The notes under the pieces are model-generated. The model was given only the letters and a program-made list of their open reading frames with translations. It searched no databases and was not told the origin of the DNA. This document shows positions 17,509-26,126 of a stretch of DNA of 64,000 bases, in pieces; position 1 is the first letter of the stretch, and each line of letters opens with the position of its first letter. The DNA is from Cyanobacteriota bacterium (GTDB lineage Bacteria > Acidobacteriota > Vicinamibacteria > Vicinamibacterales > UBA2999), in contig JAIEMQ010000044.1 of the NCBI GenBank assembly GCA_019752015.1, positions 124,001 through 188,000 of the forward strand, written 5' to 3'. Both the position numbers and the translations under genes were made by a program.

Positions 17509-18157
17509 ATTGTTTTTTCAACGCCGGATTCGTGTAGAGCTCCGGAATCGTGCGCTGTGGATCCGGGCGCACGCTCAGATAGTCGACGTGATCCGGGATG
17601 TTCGCCCATCCGTGCGGTGTCCCGGCGGGGATGATGATGATGTCGCCGACATTGACCACGCGCTGCACGACATCGGCCCCGACGATCGAGCCGCTGCACG
17701 ATGGACCGTTCAGGATCTTGGTGACCTGGCTGTCCGGAGCCGACTTGCGACCGTTGACGACCCTGCCGCCGGTCACCAGGGTGCCGGAACCCGAAATAAT
17801 GTAATAGGTCTCGGTCTGACCCTGGTGCCAGAGGCCCGTCGGCGATCCGGCCGGAACCGTTCCCTTGTCACCACACGGCTCCGGCGCTGCAGCCGGCGCC
17901 GCCGCTGCCCCGCCGCCACCGGGAGCCGCACCACCACCACCCGCGGGCGGTGCGCCGGTGCGTCCACGATGGACGACGCCGACGGCCAGGTTGGTGTTGC
18001 CGACATCAACGTTGACGATCTGGCGATCGACACCCGGCAACGCGTTGACCGTCTTCACGTCTTCGGCCGTGATGTAAGTGGCCGGCCGTGACGTCTGGGC
18101 CATGACTGCAGCCGGGAATAAGAGCGCGGCAACCGCGCTGAAAACTCGTGCCTTCAT
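17507..18157 (-). CDS. Exported cupin-domain protein
   Basis: 216 residues with a signal peptide (1-20, ending AVMAQ). A Gly/Ala/Pro-rich insert (about 70-95) divides the N-terminal part from a cupin core with LWHQGQTETYYIISGSGTL (motif 1, His/Gln/Glu metal ligands) and DIIIIPAGTPHGWANIP (motif 2, with its His). No catalytic class can be assigned; small exported cupins of this type are common in Acidobacteria. The stop lies inside the W4 array shared with the convergent GT2 gene. Confidence 0.8.
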   Translation of the reverse strand: MKARVFSAVAALLFPAAVMAQTSRPATYITAEDVKTVNALPGVDRQIVNVDVGNTNLAVGVVHRGRTGAPPAGGGGAAPGGGGAAAAPAAAPEPCGDKGTVPAGSPTGLWHQGQTETYYIISGSGTLVTGGRVVNGRKSAPDSQVTKILNGPSCSGSIVGADVVQRVVNVGDIIIIPAGTPHGWANIPDHVDYLSVRPDPQRTIPELYTNPALKKQ

Positions 18158-18182
18158 CGCTTCCCTCCCGGCAGATATTACA

Positions 18183-18274
18183 TCTATTGATCTATTGATC
18201 TATTGATCTATTGATCTGTTGATCTGGTGATCTGGTGGTCTGGTGATTTGGTGATTTGGTGATTTGGTGATTTC
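18183..18274. repeat. Word-repeat array W2 (TCTATTGA/TCTGGTGA/TTTGGTGA, period 8)
   Basis: Eleven to twelve 8-bp units drifting from TCTATTGA through TCTGTTGA and TCTGGTGA to TTTGGTGA. It occupies the gap upstream of the cupin gene and continues in frame into the 3' end of the minus-strand membrane protein gene, encoding its tail SPNHQITKSPDHQITRSTDQ. Confidence 0.85.
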
Positions 18275-19212
18275 GGACGAAACCACACCGCGATCGCGAT
18301 CATCAACAACCCCAGCACGATGACATCCCACGCCGTGTGCGGCGCGCCCAGATACGGCCTGGTCGTCAGCAACGTCACGATCGCCATGACGATGTTGGCC
18401 TCGGCCATCAGCCGATGCCGATCGCGGATGGCGAGGAACAGTCCGACCGCCGGCAGGATCCAGATCCCGGCGAGCGTCGCCCACTGGAATTGCACGTAAC
18501 CGTCGGGAATCGACAGCCACTGGGAAATTTCGAGATTGGTGATGACGTACATCGCCGCCCAGGCAGTGGTCTCGAGGACGCCGTAGAGATCGCCGGGAAA
18601 TTCCGTGCCGTGGTCGGTGCGCCGCTCACCGGCGACGCCAAAAATGATCAGGAGCAGCGTGACCGCCGCCAGGCGGCGCGGCGTGTCGGCCACGAACACG
18701 TTGAATGGAATCATCGCCGCAAGGATCACCGCTGCCACACCAGCGGACACGTACCCGAATCGTCTGAAGACGATGAAGGCCGCGCCGGCGAGGGCGATGA
18801 ATCCACGCAGCGCGGAAAAACCTGAGCTCGTGAAGATCGTGCTGCCGTACGCAAACAACGGTGCCGCCGACATCGCGACCGCTTCCTCGACGCCAAAGCG
18901 GTAAAACCGGAACGCCCTGATCAACCATTCCGCGAGGAAGAACGCGCCGGCCGCGACGAACATCAGCACGAGTCCAAAGCCTTCGCGCAGATTCACTGTC
19001 GTTGCCAGCAATGCGATGATCCCGCCGATTCCAGTGAAGACGCTCACGAACAGCGCCACGCGAACGAGCGGTTTGGCGCGGCGATAGTCAACCTGCAGAT
19101 CGGCGAGCATGCGATCGCGCTGCGATTGATCGATCAGGCGGTTCGCAAACCAGCGCCTGACGGTTCGCCGCTGACGAATGGCGCGCTCGTCGGCGCGCGG
19201 ATAGATCATCAT
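18208..19212 (-). CDS. DUF2157-like polytopic membrane protein
   Basis: 334 residues. A cytoplasmic N terminus with an RRWFANRLIDQSQRDRMLADL helix is followed by roughly eight to ten hydrophobic stretches, including LVRVALFVSVFTGIGGIIALLA in part, GLVLMFVAAGAFFLAEWL, AGVAAVILAAMIPF, WAAMYVITNLEI and VIVLGLLMIAIAVWF. The layout resembles DUF2157 membrane proteins, whose function is unknown. The last 20 residues are encoded by the W2 repeat array and lie outside the membrane domain. It starts 2 nt after the stop of a 64-residue protein with a similar N-terminal helix. Confidence 0.65.
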   Translation of the reverse strand: MMIYPRADERAIRQRRTVRRWFANRLIDQSQRDRMLADLQVDYRRAKPLVRVALFVSVFTGIGGIIALLATTVNLREGFGLVLMFVAAGAFFLAEWLIRAFRFYRFGVEEAVAMSAAPLFAYGSTIFTSSGFSALRGFIALAGAAFIVFRRFGYVSAGVAAVILAAMIPFNVFVADTPRRLAAVTLLLIIFGVAGERRTDHGTEFPGDLYGVLETTAWAAMYVITNLEISQWLSIPDGYVQFQWATLAGIWILPAVGLFLAIRDRHRLMAEANIVMAIVTLLTTRPYLGAPHTAWDVIVLGLLMIAIAVWFRPKSPNHQITKSPDHQITRSTDQ

Positions 19213-19214
19213 CG

Positions 19215-19409
19215 TCAGCCCCGAATCAGCAGCGCCATGCCGGCAACGAGCACGATCACGCCACCGTAAAGAAGCGCGTGGCGCTCGCGCTCGAACGAAA
19301 ACCGATCGCGCCGGACGATGGCAGAGAGAAGAGCGTGCTGGTCGTCAGTGATGACGCCCGCTTCCTTCCAGGCGTCGAGCCGCTCAAGGGTTGTCAGCCC
19401 AGCACCCAC
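19215..19409 (-). CDS. Small single-pass membrane protein, DUF2157-like N terminus
   Basis: 64 residues from the GTG at 19409, which overlaps the threonine dehydratase stop by 16 nt. The sequence LERLDAWKEAGVITDDQHAL resembles the soluble N-terminal helix of DUF2157 proteins, and HALLYGGVIVLVAGMALLI is one transmembrane segment. The frame stays open up to the ATG of the larger DUF2157-like protein, with only 2 nt between. It may be a separate small subunit or the detached N terminus of a once larger protein; the sequence does not decide. Confidence 0.5.
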   Translation of the reverse strand: MGAGLTTLERLDAWKEAGVITDDQHALLSAIVRRDRFSFERERHALLYGGVIVLVAGMALLIRG

Positions 19410-20371
19410 TTCAGCTTGGCGGTGTCGATGTTGCCGCCGGACATGATGCAAACGACGCGGCGGCCGGCCACAACGTCGCGTTGCTTGTAGGCCGCGGCGA
19501 TCGCGGCGGCTCCAGCGCCCTCCGCAAGGTTGTGCGTGGTCTTCAGCGCCATCCGCACGCCGGCAGCCAGCTCTTCCTCGGTGAGCTGGATGAATCCGTC
19601 GAGATGCTCTTTGTAAATGCTGAAGGGCAAATCGAAGCTGACTCGCGTGGCAATGCCCTCGGCAAACGTGTCGGCGGACTTGCCGACGACGCGCTCGGGT
19701 CCTTTCCACGATCGAAACGCCGCATCAGCGTTCACGGCGCCGACGCCGATGATCTTCGCGTGCGAGCCGAGCGCATTGCGGACGGTGATCAACCCGCACG
19801 CGCCGGAGCCGCCGCCGATCGGCACGAAGATCACGTCGGCATTCGGCAATTCTTCGAACACCTCCAGCGCATACGTGCCGACGCCGGCGATCAACAGCGG
19901 CTCGTCGCCCGAGTGGACGTAGCGGGCGCCGCTGGCGGCCGCACGTTGTTCACAGCGCTCGCGCGCTTCGTCGAAATCGCGGCCACCTTCTTCGACGATG
20001 GCGCCGAAGGCGCGCATCGCGGCGTTCTTTTCCGGATTATTGCCGTCGGGCACGAACACCGTGCAGCGCACGCCGTGAATGCGCGACGCCAGCGCGATCG
20101 ACTGGCCGTGATTGCCGGTGCTGGCGGTGACGATGCCGCGAGCGCGTTCTTCGAGCGACATGGCGCCGACGAGATTCAGTCCGCCGCGGACCTTGAAGGC
20201 GCACGTCGGATTGTGATTCTCGTGCTTGACCCAAATCGAGAGACCGGTCGCTTCGTCGAGCAGCGGATGCCGCATCAGCGGCGTGCGCGGCACATACGGC
20301 GCCACGCGCTCGCGCGCGGCGTAGACGTCGTGCAAGGTCGGAGCCTTCAGCGTGTCGGCAGTTGTCGTCAT
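19394..20371 (-). CDS. Threonine/serine dehydratase, PLP-dependent
   Basis: 325 residues from the ATG at 20371, chosen because it overlaps the upstream TGA as ATGA; an ATG 15 nt further upstream (20386) is possible. Fold-type II motifs: PLP Lys60 in CAFKVRGGLNLVGA, STGNHGQSIALAS, the glycine-rich phosphate loop VPIGGGSGACGLI and the C-terminal MSGGNID. There is no ACT domain, so it is of the catabolic, non-isoleucine-regulated size class. It would deaminate threonine or serine to 2-oxo acids; serine racemase or another beta-elimination activity cannot be excluded. Confidence 0.88.
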   Translation of the reverse strand: MTTTADTLKAPTLHDVYAARERVAPYVPRTPLMRHPLLDEATGLSIWVKHENHNPTCAFKVRGGLNLVGAMSLEERARGIVTASTGNHGQSIALASRIHGVRCTVFVPDGNNPEKNAAMRAFGAIVEEGGRDFDEARERCEQRAAASGARYVHSGDEPLLIAGVGTYALEVFEELPNADVIFVPIGGGSGACGLITVRNALGSHAKIIGVGAVNADAAFRSWKGPERVVGKSADTFAEGIATRVSFDLPFSIYKEHLDGFIQLTEEELAAGVRMALKTTHNLAEGAGAAAIAAAYKQRDVVAGRRVVCIMSGGNIDTAKLKWVLG

Positions 20372-21168
20372 GTTCGAGTACACCACTCGTCTCGTGTCGC
20401 GATGGCGATGTCCGGCCGGTCAGAAATTATCCCGTCAACGCCCCATTCCAACAAGCGGCGGATGTCGTCGCGCTCGTTGACGACCCACACCTGCATCACC
20501 TGTCCCTGCTTGTGCACCTGCCGGACGAACGCCGGCGAGACCACGCGCATGCGGCCGGCGAATTCAGGAACCTGGAACGCGAAGTAGGGCTGTTTGCTCA
20601 CCCATGGCCATCGCACCCACGATCGATGCAGCGTCCATCGCGCTTCGCTGGTCGAGGCACTGGTGACGATCTCCGGCGCCGCGGCGCGGATCGCGTTCAT
20701 CGATTCCTGGTAGAACGTGCCGACACAGATTCGCTCGACGGCGTCCGCTTTACGGATCGACGCCGCGACCGCACGCGCGAGCTCCGGTTGCGCGCCTTTC
20801 ATCTCGACGATGACGCGCGCGTCCGGATACCGCTTCAAGACGTCGTCCAGCCGCGGGATGCCGATGGCCTGGCCGCGGAACGGATGCCGGCCATCGATCT
20901 CGAGGCGATAGCCGGCATCGACGCGTGCGAGCTCATCGGCGGTGAGCGCGTTGACCGGCCCTGTGCGATCCGTCGTCCGATCGAGCGTGTGATCGTGGAT
21001 GACGACCGGAATGCCATCGGCGGAAAGCTGGACGTCGATCTCGAAGCCGTCGGAGCCCAGGCGCATTCCGTTGTCGAGCGCCGCGATGGTGTTTTCCGGC
21101 GCGAGCTTGGCGCCGCCACGGTGGGCAAAGATTAAAGGGCGATTAGAGGCGAAGACCGGCGGGGCCAC
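20368..21168 (-). CDS. Glycerophosphodiester phosphodiesterase
   Basis: 266 residues of the GDPD TIM barrel: HRGGAKLAPENTIAAL (catalytic His, Asn), DGFEIDVQLSADGIPVVIHD (metal ligands Glu/Asp and second His) and VIVEMKGAQPE. It hydrolyses glycerophosphodiesters to glycerol-3-phosphate and an alcohol. No signal peptide is apparent, so it is probably cytoplasmic (UgpQ-like). The C-terminal LLEWGVDGIISDRPD is the standard end of the family. The stop overlaps the dehydratase start. Confidence 0.92.
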   Translation of the reverse strand: MAPPVFASNRPLIFAHRGGAKLAPENTIAALDNGMRLGSDGFEIDVQLSADGIPVVIHDHTLDRTTDRTGPVNALTADELARVDAGYRLEIDGRHPFRGQAIGIPRLDDVLKRYPDARVIVEMKGAQPELARAVAASIRKADAVERICVGTFYQESMNAIRAAAPEIVTSASTSEARWTLHRSWVRWPWVSKQPYFAFQVPEFAGRMRVVSPAFVRQVHKQGQVMQVWVVNERDDIRRLLEWGVDGIISDRPDIAIATRDEWCTRT

Positions 21169-21229
21169 GGATTACATACTGATTAAACACCGAAGACGAT
21201 CCACAGACTACACACCGATTCACTCTGGT
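21169..21229. repeat. Short gap with loose W8 words (CACAGACTACACACCGATT-type)
   Basis: The 61-nt gap upstream of the phosphodiesterase gene holds degenerate units ATTACATACTGATT, ACACCGA and CACAGACTACACACCGATT. They recall the word family seen at 22561-22584 and 41096-41119. No promoter consensus is clear. Confidence 0.4.
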
Positions 21230-22537
21230 TCAGTTCATCGCCAGTTGCCTCGCAATACTAACGAAGGCGTCGACCCAGTGCGAGATAGAGTTGGCGTCGC
21301 TCATCGCGGCGCCTCGATCGCCTGGGTTGTGGAACATCAGGTTGCCGCCGATGACGGAGAGGTACCGGCCGCCGCCGCGATGTACGACCTCGGCTTCGCC
21401 GCCCGGAACGCGATCGTGAGGCATGCGCATGCCCAGGAACAGTTCGTTCGCGCGCATCGCCTGCTCGAGCAAACGCTGCATCTCATCGTCTGACGACTGG
21501 ATGGTATTGCCGCGCGTCCCGGGCAGACTCGACGAAAGCGGTACTGGCGGCGGGGCGGTCGTTCGAAGCATTGCTGCAGGGATACCCGCCGCTGCGCCGA
21601 TGTTCGCGCCGAAGTGCATCCACGCCGCCGCCCTCGACACGATTCCGGGCCGTCGATCGACGAAGGCGTTGATGCCGAGGTGGCCGAGCTCGTGTCCGCT
21701 CGATGCGACGAAGACGACATCGCGCGCCAGCTTCTGCTGACTCAACTCGCGCATCACCTCGATCCAGCACGCAATGCCGCCGCCGCGTTCACTGGCGCAG
21801 GCATACCAACCACTCCGCGGCGTCATGACCACGAGCGGCGGCAGTGAACGATCGCGCCCCGTCAACGTGGCCGTCACGTTGAACGCTGTCGTTCGTGATC
21901 GTTTGACGTGCGCGATCACCGTGGCGTCGACGCCGCGCTTCGCCAGTTGCAGAAGCGACTCCGCTTCCTCGTCGGAGACCTGCAAGACCGGCGGTCCGAA
22001 CGGCTGCAGGAACGAGTCCGCATTGCTCGGACACAATCCCGGCCGCGCGCCGCGCGTGATGCAGACGATCGCCTGGTGGCGATTCTCTTTGCGCGCCCCG
22101 CCAAGCGCGGCCGCGGCGGCAGCGTTTGGCAACGAATCCGTGAGACCGATCGCGGCGTCGCTGTCCAATGGACCCAGCTTCCCCGTCACGCCTTTTCGAT
22201 CGGTGAACGCCGCGTCGAACAACGGCAGGCCTTCGATCCGGCGTCCGCCAACAACCACGATCGACGTCACTGGATCGACACGATCGTGTGAAAACCCTTC
22301 GAGCGATGCTTTCACACCGAAGTCTCGAACCTGATCGCGCAGCCAGTTGGCCGACGCACGATCCACTCTCGTGCCCGTTCGGTGATAGCCCTGGTCGGAG
22401 TAGGCCTGAATGATCCGGCGGATGCGAGCCTCGCGCGCGGATCCGGCTGACTGCGCGAACAGTACGCGGGGAGCGAGCAACGTTGCGGTGATCGTCAGCC
22501 ACTGACGACGGCCGAGGAGAGGGGGGTGGTAGGCCAT
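21230..22537 (-). CDS. M28-like exported protein with degenerate metal site
   Basis: 435 residues from the ATG at 22537 (MAYHPPLLGRRQWL). The twin Arg and hydrophobic stretch ITATLLAPRVLFAQ indicate export. The middle part contains a PA-like insert, and the C-terminal half follows the M28 aminopeptidase plan. However, the strand that should carry HxD reads VVMTPRSGWYACASERGGG and the usual EExG reads GHELGHLG, so most canonical zinc ligands are absent. It may be a non-catalytic homologue or use other residues. The divergent gap to the plus-strand gene is 59 nt. Confidence 0.65.
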   Translation of the reverse strand: MAYHPPLLGRRQWLTITATLLAPRVLFAQSAGSAREARIRRIIQAYSDQGYHRTGTRVDRASANWLRDQVRDFGVKASLEGFSHDRVDPVTSIVVVGGRRIEGLPLFDAAFTDRKGVTGKLGPLDSDAAIGLTDSLPNAAAAAALGGARKENRHQAIVCITRGARPGLCPSNADSFLQPFGPPVLQVSDEEAESLLQLAKRGVDATVIAHVKRSRTTAFNVTATLTGRDRSLPPLVVMTPRSGWYACASERGGGIACWIEVMRELSQQKLARDVVFVASSGHELGHLGINAFVDRRPGIVSRAAAWMHFGANIGAAAGIPAAMLRTTAPPPVPLSSSLPGTRGNTIQSSDDEMQRLLEQAMRANELFLGMRMPHDRVPGGEAEVVHRGGGRYLSVIGGNLMFHNPGDRGAAMSDANSISHWVDAFVSIARQLAMN

Positions 22538-22560
22538 GAAGTAATCGAAGTCTAAGCCAC

Positions 22561-22584
22561 CTGCGCCATCTGTGGCCCTGGTGT
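22561..22584 (-). repeat. 24-bp repeat W8, copy 1
   Basis: The reverse complement of this segment is identical over 24 bases to 41096-41119. It begins ACACCAGGGCCACAGATGG on the minus strand. It lies in the divergent gap upstream of the M28-like gene. Confidence 0.7.
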
Positions 22585-22596
22585 AATCTGCGGCCC

Positions 22597-23152
22597 GTGC
22601 GTTCGATGATCGACGCCCTCCTCGCCATTCCCTGCGCGGCGCTGCCGAAGCGTTACTGGCAGTCGTTCGATTTGCCAATGGCCAGCATGGCGCCGGTGTC
22701 GTCGTGGGTGACGATGCTCCTTGGCTTCGTGATCGGGATTCCCGGCTACTTCGCCTATCTCGAACGCCTCCGCGGCGCGAAGGGCGTGTCGATCCTCGAA
22801 ATCTCCACGGCACAGCTCGAACAGAGGTTGCCGGAGACGGCTGAAGTCAGTGCGATTCCGAGCGTCCTCTCCATGACCGCGCCGGCGCAGTTTCTGCTCA
22901 ACCGGCGAGTGGGCGGGATTGAGCGGCGTGGATTTCGTCATTGTTGCGGCGCGGCGCAAGCCGGACTGGACGAAGGGCACGTGGGTGATTACGCCTGACG
23001 GCTGGTACGTGCGCGGCGAGCCGTTCGACCGGCCGATGCCGAATGGTTTACGTACCGTGTATCCCCTCACCGCGCAAACGACGCTCGAACCGGTTCGCAA
23101 AAGCGTCACCTATGAATGGCCGCCGCTCAGGCCTTCCAAGACGGCGAAGTGA
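22597..23152 (+). pseudogene. Decayed gene: membrane N-terminal part and soluble C-terminal part in different frames
   Basis: The first frame (GTG 22597 or ATG 22606) encodes LPKRYWQSFDLP, a transmembrane segment SSWVTMLLGFVIGIPGYFAYL and AEVSAIPSVLSMTAPAQFLL, then degenerates into Arg/Cys-rich sequence to 22998. The next frame picks up at about 22898 with STGEWAGLSGVDFVIVAAR, followed by KPDWTKGTWVITPDGWY and RTVYPLTAQTTLEPVRKSV, and ends at 23152. The parts look like the two ends of one acidobacterial membrane protein of unknown function, with the middle (a second membrane region) missing and the frame shifted. That reconstruction rests on my memory of similar proteins. A two-gene reading is possible but leaves the second ORF without a natural start. 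Confidence 0.55.
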
Positions 23153-23164
23153 TAATCTGCGGTT

Positions 23165-24685
23165 ATGTCCTCGTCACCACGCCTTGAAACTCTTGGACAA
23201 TTGAAAGCAGCCATCAGCCGGGGCGAGCTGCGCCGCCGGCCGGTGCGCGATGAGGTGCGCGACAACCTCGCGGAGCGTTTGAAACGGAAGGAAACGCTCT
23301 TCCCCGGCATCATTGGCTACGACGACACCGTCATCCCGCAGCTGGTCAACGCGATCCTCGCGCGGCATCACTTCATCCTGCTCGGCCTGCGCGGCCAGGC
23401 GAAGACGCGCATCCTGCGCGCGCTGACGACGCTGCTCGACGAATGGATCCCGGTGATTCCGGAAAGCGAGATCAACGACGATCCGATCGCGCCGCTGTCG
23501 GCGTTCGGCCAGCAGCGCGTCAAAGCGGAAGGCGATCAGATGCCGATTCGCTGGCTGCCGCGTGAAACGCGCTACGTCGAGAAGCTGGCGACGCCCGATG
23601 TGACGATCGCCGACATGATCGGCGACATCGATCCGATCAAGGCGGCCAGGGGCGGGCTGCAGCTCGGCAGCGAGCTGGCGATGCACTTCGGGCTGCTGCC
23701 GCGCGCCAATCGCGGCATCTTCGCGATCAACGAGCTGCCCGACCTCGCCGGCAAGATCCAGGTCGGCCTCTTCAACATCCTGCAGGAAGGCGACGTCCAG
23801 ATTAAGGGCTACCCGGTGCGGCTGCCGCTCGACGTGTTGATCGCGTTCACGGCCAACCCCGAGGACTACACCGCGCGCGGCAAGATCATCACGCCGCTCA
23901 AGGACCGCATCGGCGCCGAAATCCGGACGCACTACATGCAGAGCCGCGCCGACGCGCAGAGCATCACCGCGCAGGAAGCGTGGGTGTCGCGGTCGGGCGC
24001 GCAGATCGAGGTGCCGCGCTTCGTGCGTGAAGTGGTCGAGGAGATCGCCTTCCAGGCGCGCAACGAGCGCAAGATCGACAAGCGCTCCGGCGTCAGCCAG
24101 CGCATGCCGATCAGCGTGCTGGAAACGGCGATCTCGAACGCCGAGCGGCGCGCCTTCGCCAACGGCGAGTCGCTCGTCGTGCCGCGAATCACGGATGTCT
24201 ACGCCGCCCTGCCGTCCATGACCGGCAAGTTCGAGCTCGAATACGAAGGCGAGCTCAAGGGCGCCGACCAGGTGGCGCGCGATCTGGTGCGCGCCGCGGT
24301 GTCGAACGTCTTCGAAGGCTACTTCGGCGACGTGGATGCGAAGCAGGTGATCGAGTGGTTCGACCTCGGCGGCTCGCTGAGCCTGTCGGACACCACCGAT
24401 GCCGCGACGCTGCTCAAGGAATCCGCGCCGGTGCAGGGTCTCGTTGACCTGGCGCGCCGCGCCGGCGTCGAGCGCGATGCGCCCGCGCCTGCGCTCGCGG
24501 CGGCGATCGACTTCCTGCTCGAAGGGTTGTATTCGCAAAAGAAGATCAGCCGCAACGACGTGCGCGGCTATCACGGCGCCGAGCCGGTGCGGCGTCCACA
24601 GCAACAGCAGACGCGCGGCTCGATCCTCACGCAGGACGACGACGAGGACGAACAGACGCCGCGCAAGAAGAAGTATTACAACTGA
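23165..24685 (+). CDS. AAA+ ATPase, magnesium-chelatase ChlI/MoxR-like
   Basis: 506 residues. Walker A-like [11 protein letters not shown] (about 75-85) has Ala-Lys-Thr at the nucleotide loop; Walker B is in [16 protein letters not shown] (about 185). It is followed by [19 protein letters not shown] and the sensor region [26 protein letters not shown]. The order is that of the ChlI/MoxR AAA+ group, which remodel partner proteins together with a VWA protein. The next gene encodes exactly such a partner. A substrate cannot be named; a true Mg-chelatase is unlikely because no ChlH or bacteriochlorophyll gene is near. Start chosen at ATG 23165. Confidence 0.85.
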   Translation: MSSSPRLETLGQLKAAISRGELRRRPVRDEVRDNLAERLKRKETLFPGIIGYDDTVIPQLVNAILARHHFILLGLRGQAKTRILRALTTLLDEWIPVIPESEINDDPIAPLSAFGQQRVKAEGDQMPIRWLPRETRYVEKLATPDVTIADMIGDIDPIKAARGGLQLGSELAMHFGLLPRANRGIFAINELPDLAGKIQVGLFNILQEGDVQIKGYPVRLPLDVLIAFTANPEDYTARGKIITPLKDRIGAEIRTHYMQSRADAQSITAQEAWVSRSGAQIEVPRFVREVVEEIAFQARNERKIDKRSGVSQRMPISVLETAISNAERRAFANGESLVVPRITDVYAALPSMTGKFELEYEGELKGADQVARDLVRAAVSNVFEGYFGDVDAKQVIEWFDLGGSLSLSDTTDAATLLKESAPVQGLVDLARRAGVERDAPAPALAAAIDFLLEGLYSQKKISRNDVRGYHGAEPVRRPQQQQTRGSILTQDDDEDEQTPRKKKYYN

Positions 24686-24764
24686 GGTCCGGCTAAAGCC
24701 GGACCCTCACGGGTATCAGTGATCCTCACAGGAAGTCCTGTGAGGGTCCGCCTTTAGGCGGACC
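24686..24764. repeat. Three consecutive hairpins (family H) filling the AAA-VWA gap
   Basis: Stem-loops at 24686-24705 (GGTCCGGCTAAAGCCGGACC), 24724-24745 (10-bp arms CCTCACAGGA/TCCTGTGAGG) and 24745-24764 (GGTCCGCCTTTAGGCGGACC). The first begins next to the ATPase stop and the last ends 3 nt before the VWA start codon, so the ribosome-binding site of the VWA gene lies within the structure. Confidence 0.8.
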
Positions 24765-24767
24765 GGG

Positions 24768-26039
24768 ATGAAATACAGGTATTCGAAATACGTTCCGAAT
24801 CTGCTCGATGATCTCGACATGGACGAGCTCATGTCGAAGCTGTCCGACCTGTTGATGTCGAGCGGGTTCGGGAACCCGCGCAACACGGACGATGACAGCG
24901 ACCGCACCATGCAGGCGCTGCACGATGCGATCCTCGAGGCGCTGTTCAACGGCGGCGTGCTGCCGGACGATCTGCTGGAAAAGCTGTTCGGCGATGCCGC
25001 CGACGGCAACGAGGAGCAGGCGCGCAATCAGCTGGAGGAATTGATCCAGCAGATCATCGAGCGCATGAAAGAGTCCGGCTACATCTCGACGCCGCCGGAC
25101 CTCGAGCCCGAAAAGGCGCGTCGCGCCATGGGTGGCGCCGGCGACGGCGAGCCCGGCGACGTCAAGTTCGAAGTCACCGACAAGGCGCTCGATTTCCTCG
25201 GCTACCGTGCGCTGCGCGATCTGCTCGGCTCGGCCGGCCACAGCAGCGCCGGCCGCCACGACACGCGCGATCTGTCGACCGGCATCGAGACCAGCGGCGC
25301 GCCGAAACCGTACGAGTTCGGCGACACCATGAACATCGACGCGACCGCGACGATTCTCAACGCGGTCGCGCGCCGGGAACCGGGAACCGGGAACCGGGAG
25401 CCGGGAATCGAAATTGATTACCAGGACCTGATGGTCGCGCAGGGCGAGTATCAATCGTCGTGCGCGACGGTGCTGATGCTCGACTGCAGCCACAGCATGA
25501 TCCTCTACGGCGAGGACCGCTTCACGCCGGCGAAGCGCGTGGCGATGGCGCTGTCGCACCTGATCCGCACGCAATACCCCGGTGACACTCTGCATGCGGT
25601 GCTCTTTCATGACAGCGCCGAGGAGATTCCGCTGCGCGAGCTGGGCCGCGTCCGCGTCGGTCCGTATTACACCAACACGCGCGAGGGCCTGCGCGTGGCG
25701 CGCCGCATCCTCGAGCGACAGCGCAAGGACATGCGCCAGATCGTGATGATCACCGACGGCAAGCCGTCGGCGCTGACCCAGCCCGACGGGCGCATCTACA
25801 AGAACCCGTTCGGCCTCGATCCGATCGTGATTGGCGAGACCCTGTCGGAGGTGTCGGCGTGCGCGAAGGCCGGCATCATGATCAACACGTTCATGCTGGC
25901 GCGCGACTACGACCTGGTCGCGTTCGTCCGCCGCGTCGCCGCGATGTGCCGCGGCAAGGCGTACTTCACCACGCCCTTCACGCTCGGCCAGTATGTGTTG
26001 ATGGATTACATGGACAAGAAGACGAAGACGATACACTGA
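24768..26039 (+). CDS. VWA-domain protein, partner of the AAA+ ATPase
   Basis: 423 residues. The N-terminal half is helical and acidic ([40 protein letters not shown]). The C-terminal half is a von Willebrand A domain with the MIDAS motif DCSHSM near residue 239, a Thr loop region and [10 protein letters not shown]. ChlI/MoxR-type ATPases act with such metal-binding VWA proteins. Between the two halves the sequence [13 protein letters not shown] is encoded by a GGGAACC tandem array (25374-25410). No signal peptide, so cytoplasmic. The start is close to the third hairpin upstream. Confidence 0.85.
   Translation: MKYRYSKYVPNLLDDLDMDELMSKLSDLLMSSGFGNPRNTDDDSDRTMQALHDAILEALFNGGVLPDDLLEKLFGDAADGNEEQARNQLEELIQQIIERMKESGYISTPPDLEPEKARRAMGGAGDGEPGDVKFEVTDKALDFLGYRALRDLLGSAGHSSAGRHDTRDLSTGIETSGAPKPYEFGDTMNIDATATILNAVARREPGTGNREPGIEIDYQDLMVAQGEYQSSCATVLMLDCSHSMILYGEDRFTPAKRVAMALSHLIRTQYPGDTLHAVLFHDSAEEIPLRELGRVRVGPYYTNTREGLRVARRILERQRKDMRQIVMITDGKPSALTQPDGRIYKNPFGLDPIVIGETLSEVSACAKAGIMINTFMLARDYDLVAFVRRVAAMCRGKAYFTTPFTLGQYVLMDYMDKKTKTIH
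25374..25410. repeat. Word-repeat array W7 (GGGAACC, 7 bp) inside the VWA gene
   Basis: Five units of CGGGAAC/CGGGAGC/CGGGAAT. A 7-bp unit cycles through all frames; it is read as [13 protein letters not shown], a linker between the helical and VWA parts. Confidence 0.8.
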
Positions 26040-26040
26040 A

Positions 26041-26126
26041 TCTGTTGAACTGTTGATCTGATGATCTTTTGATTTCAGGTCAACAGCTCAACAGATCAAT
26101 AGATCAACAGCTCAATAGATCAACAG
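26041..26126. repeat. Word-repeat array W2, inverted pair
   Basis: The left arm 26042-26059 (CTGTTGAACTGTTGATCT) pairs with 26077-26094, 16 of 18 positions, followed by more TCAACAGA/TCAATAGA units up to the next start codon. The loop segment 26062-26086 matches 42246-42270 at 24 of 25 bases. Confidence 0.8.

Noticed and set aside
23165-26039. Magnesium chelatase for (bacterio)chlorophyll synthesis
   Set aside because: No ChlH homologue or pigment gene is near, and the VWA partner is short and cytoplasmic. A generic MoxR/VWA-type pair is more likely.
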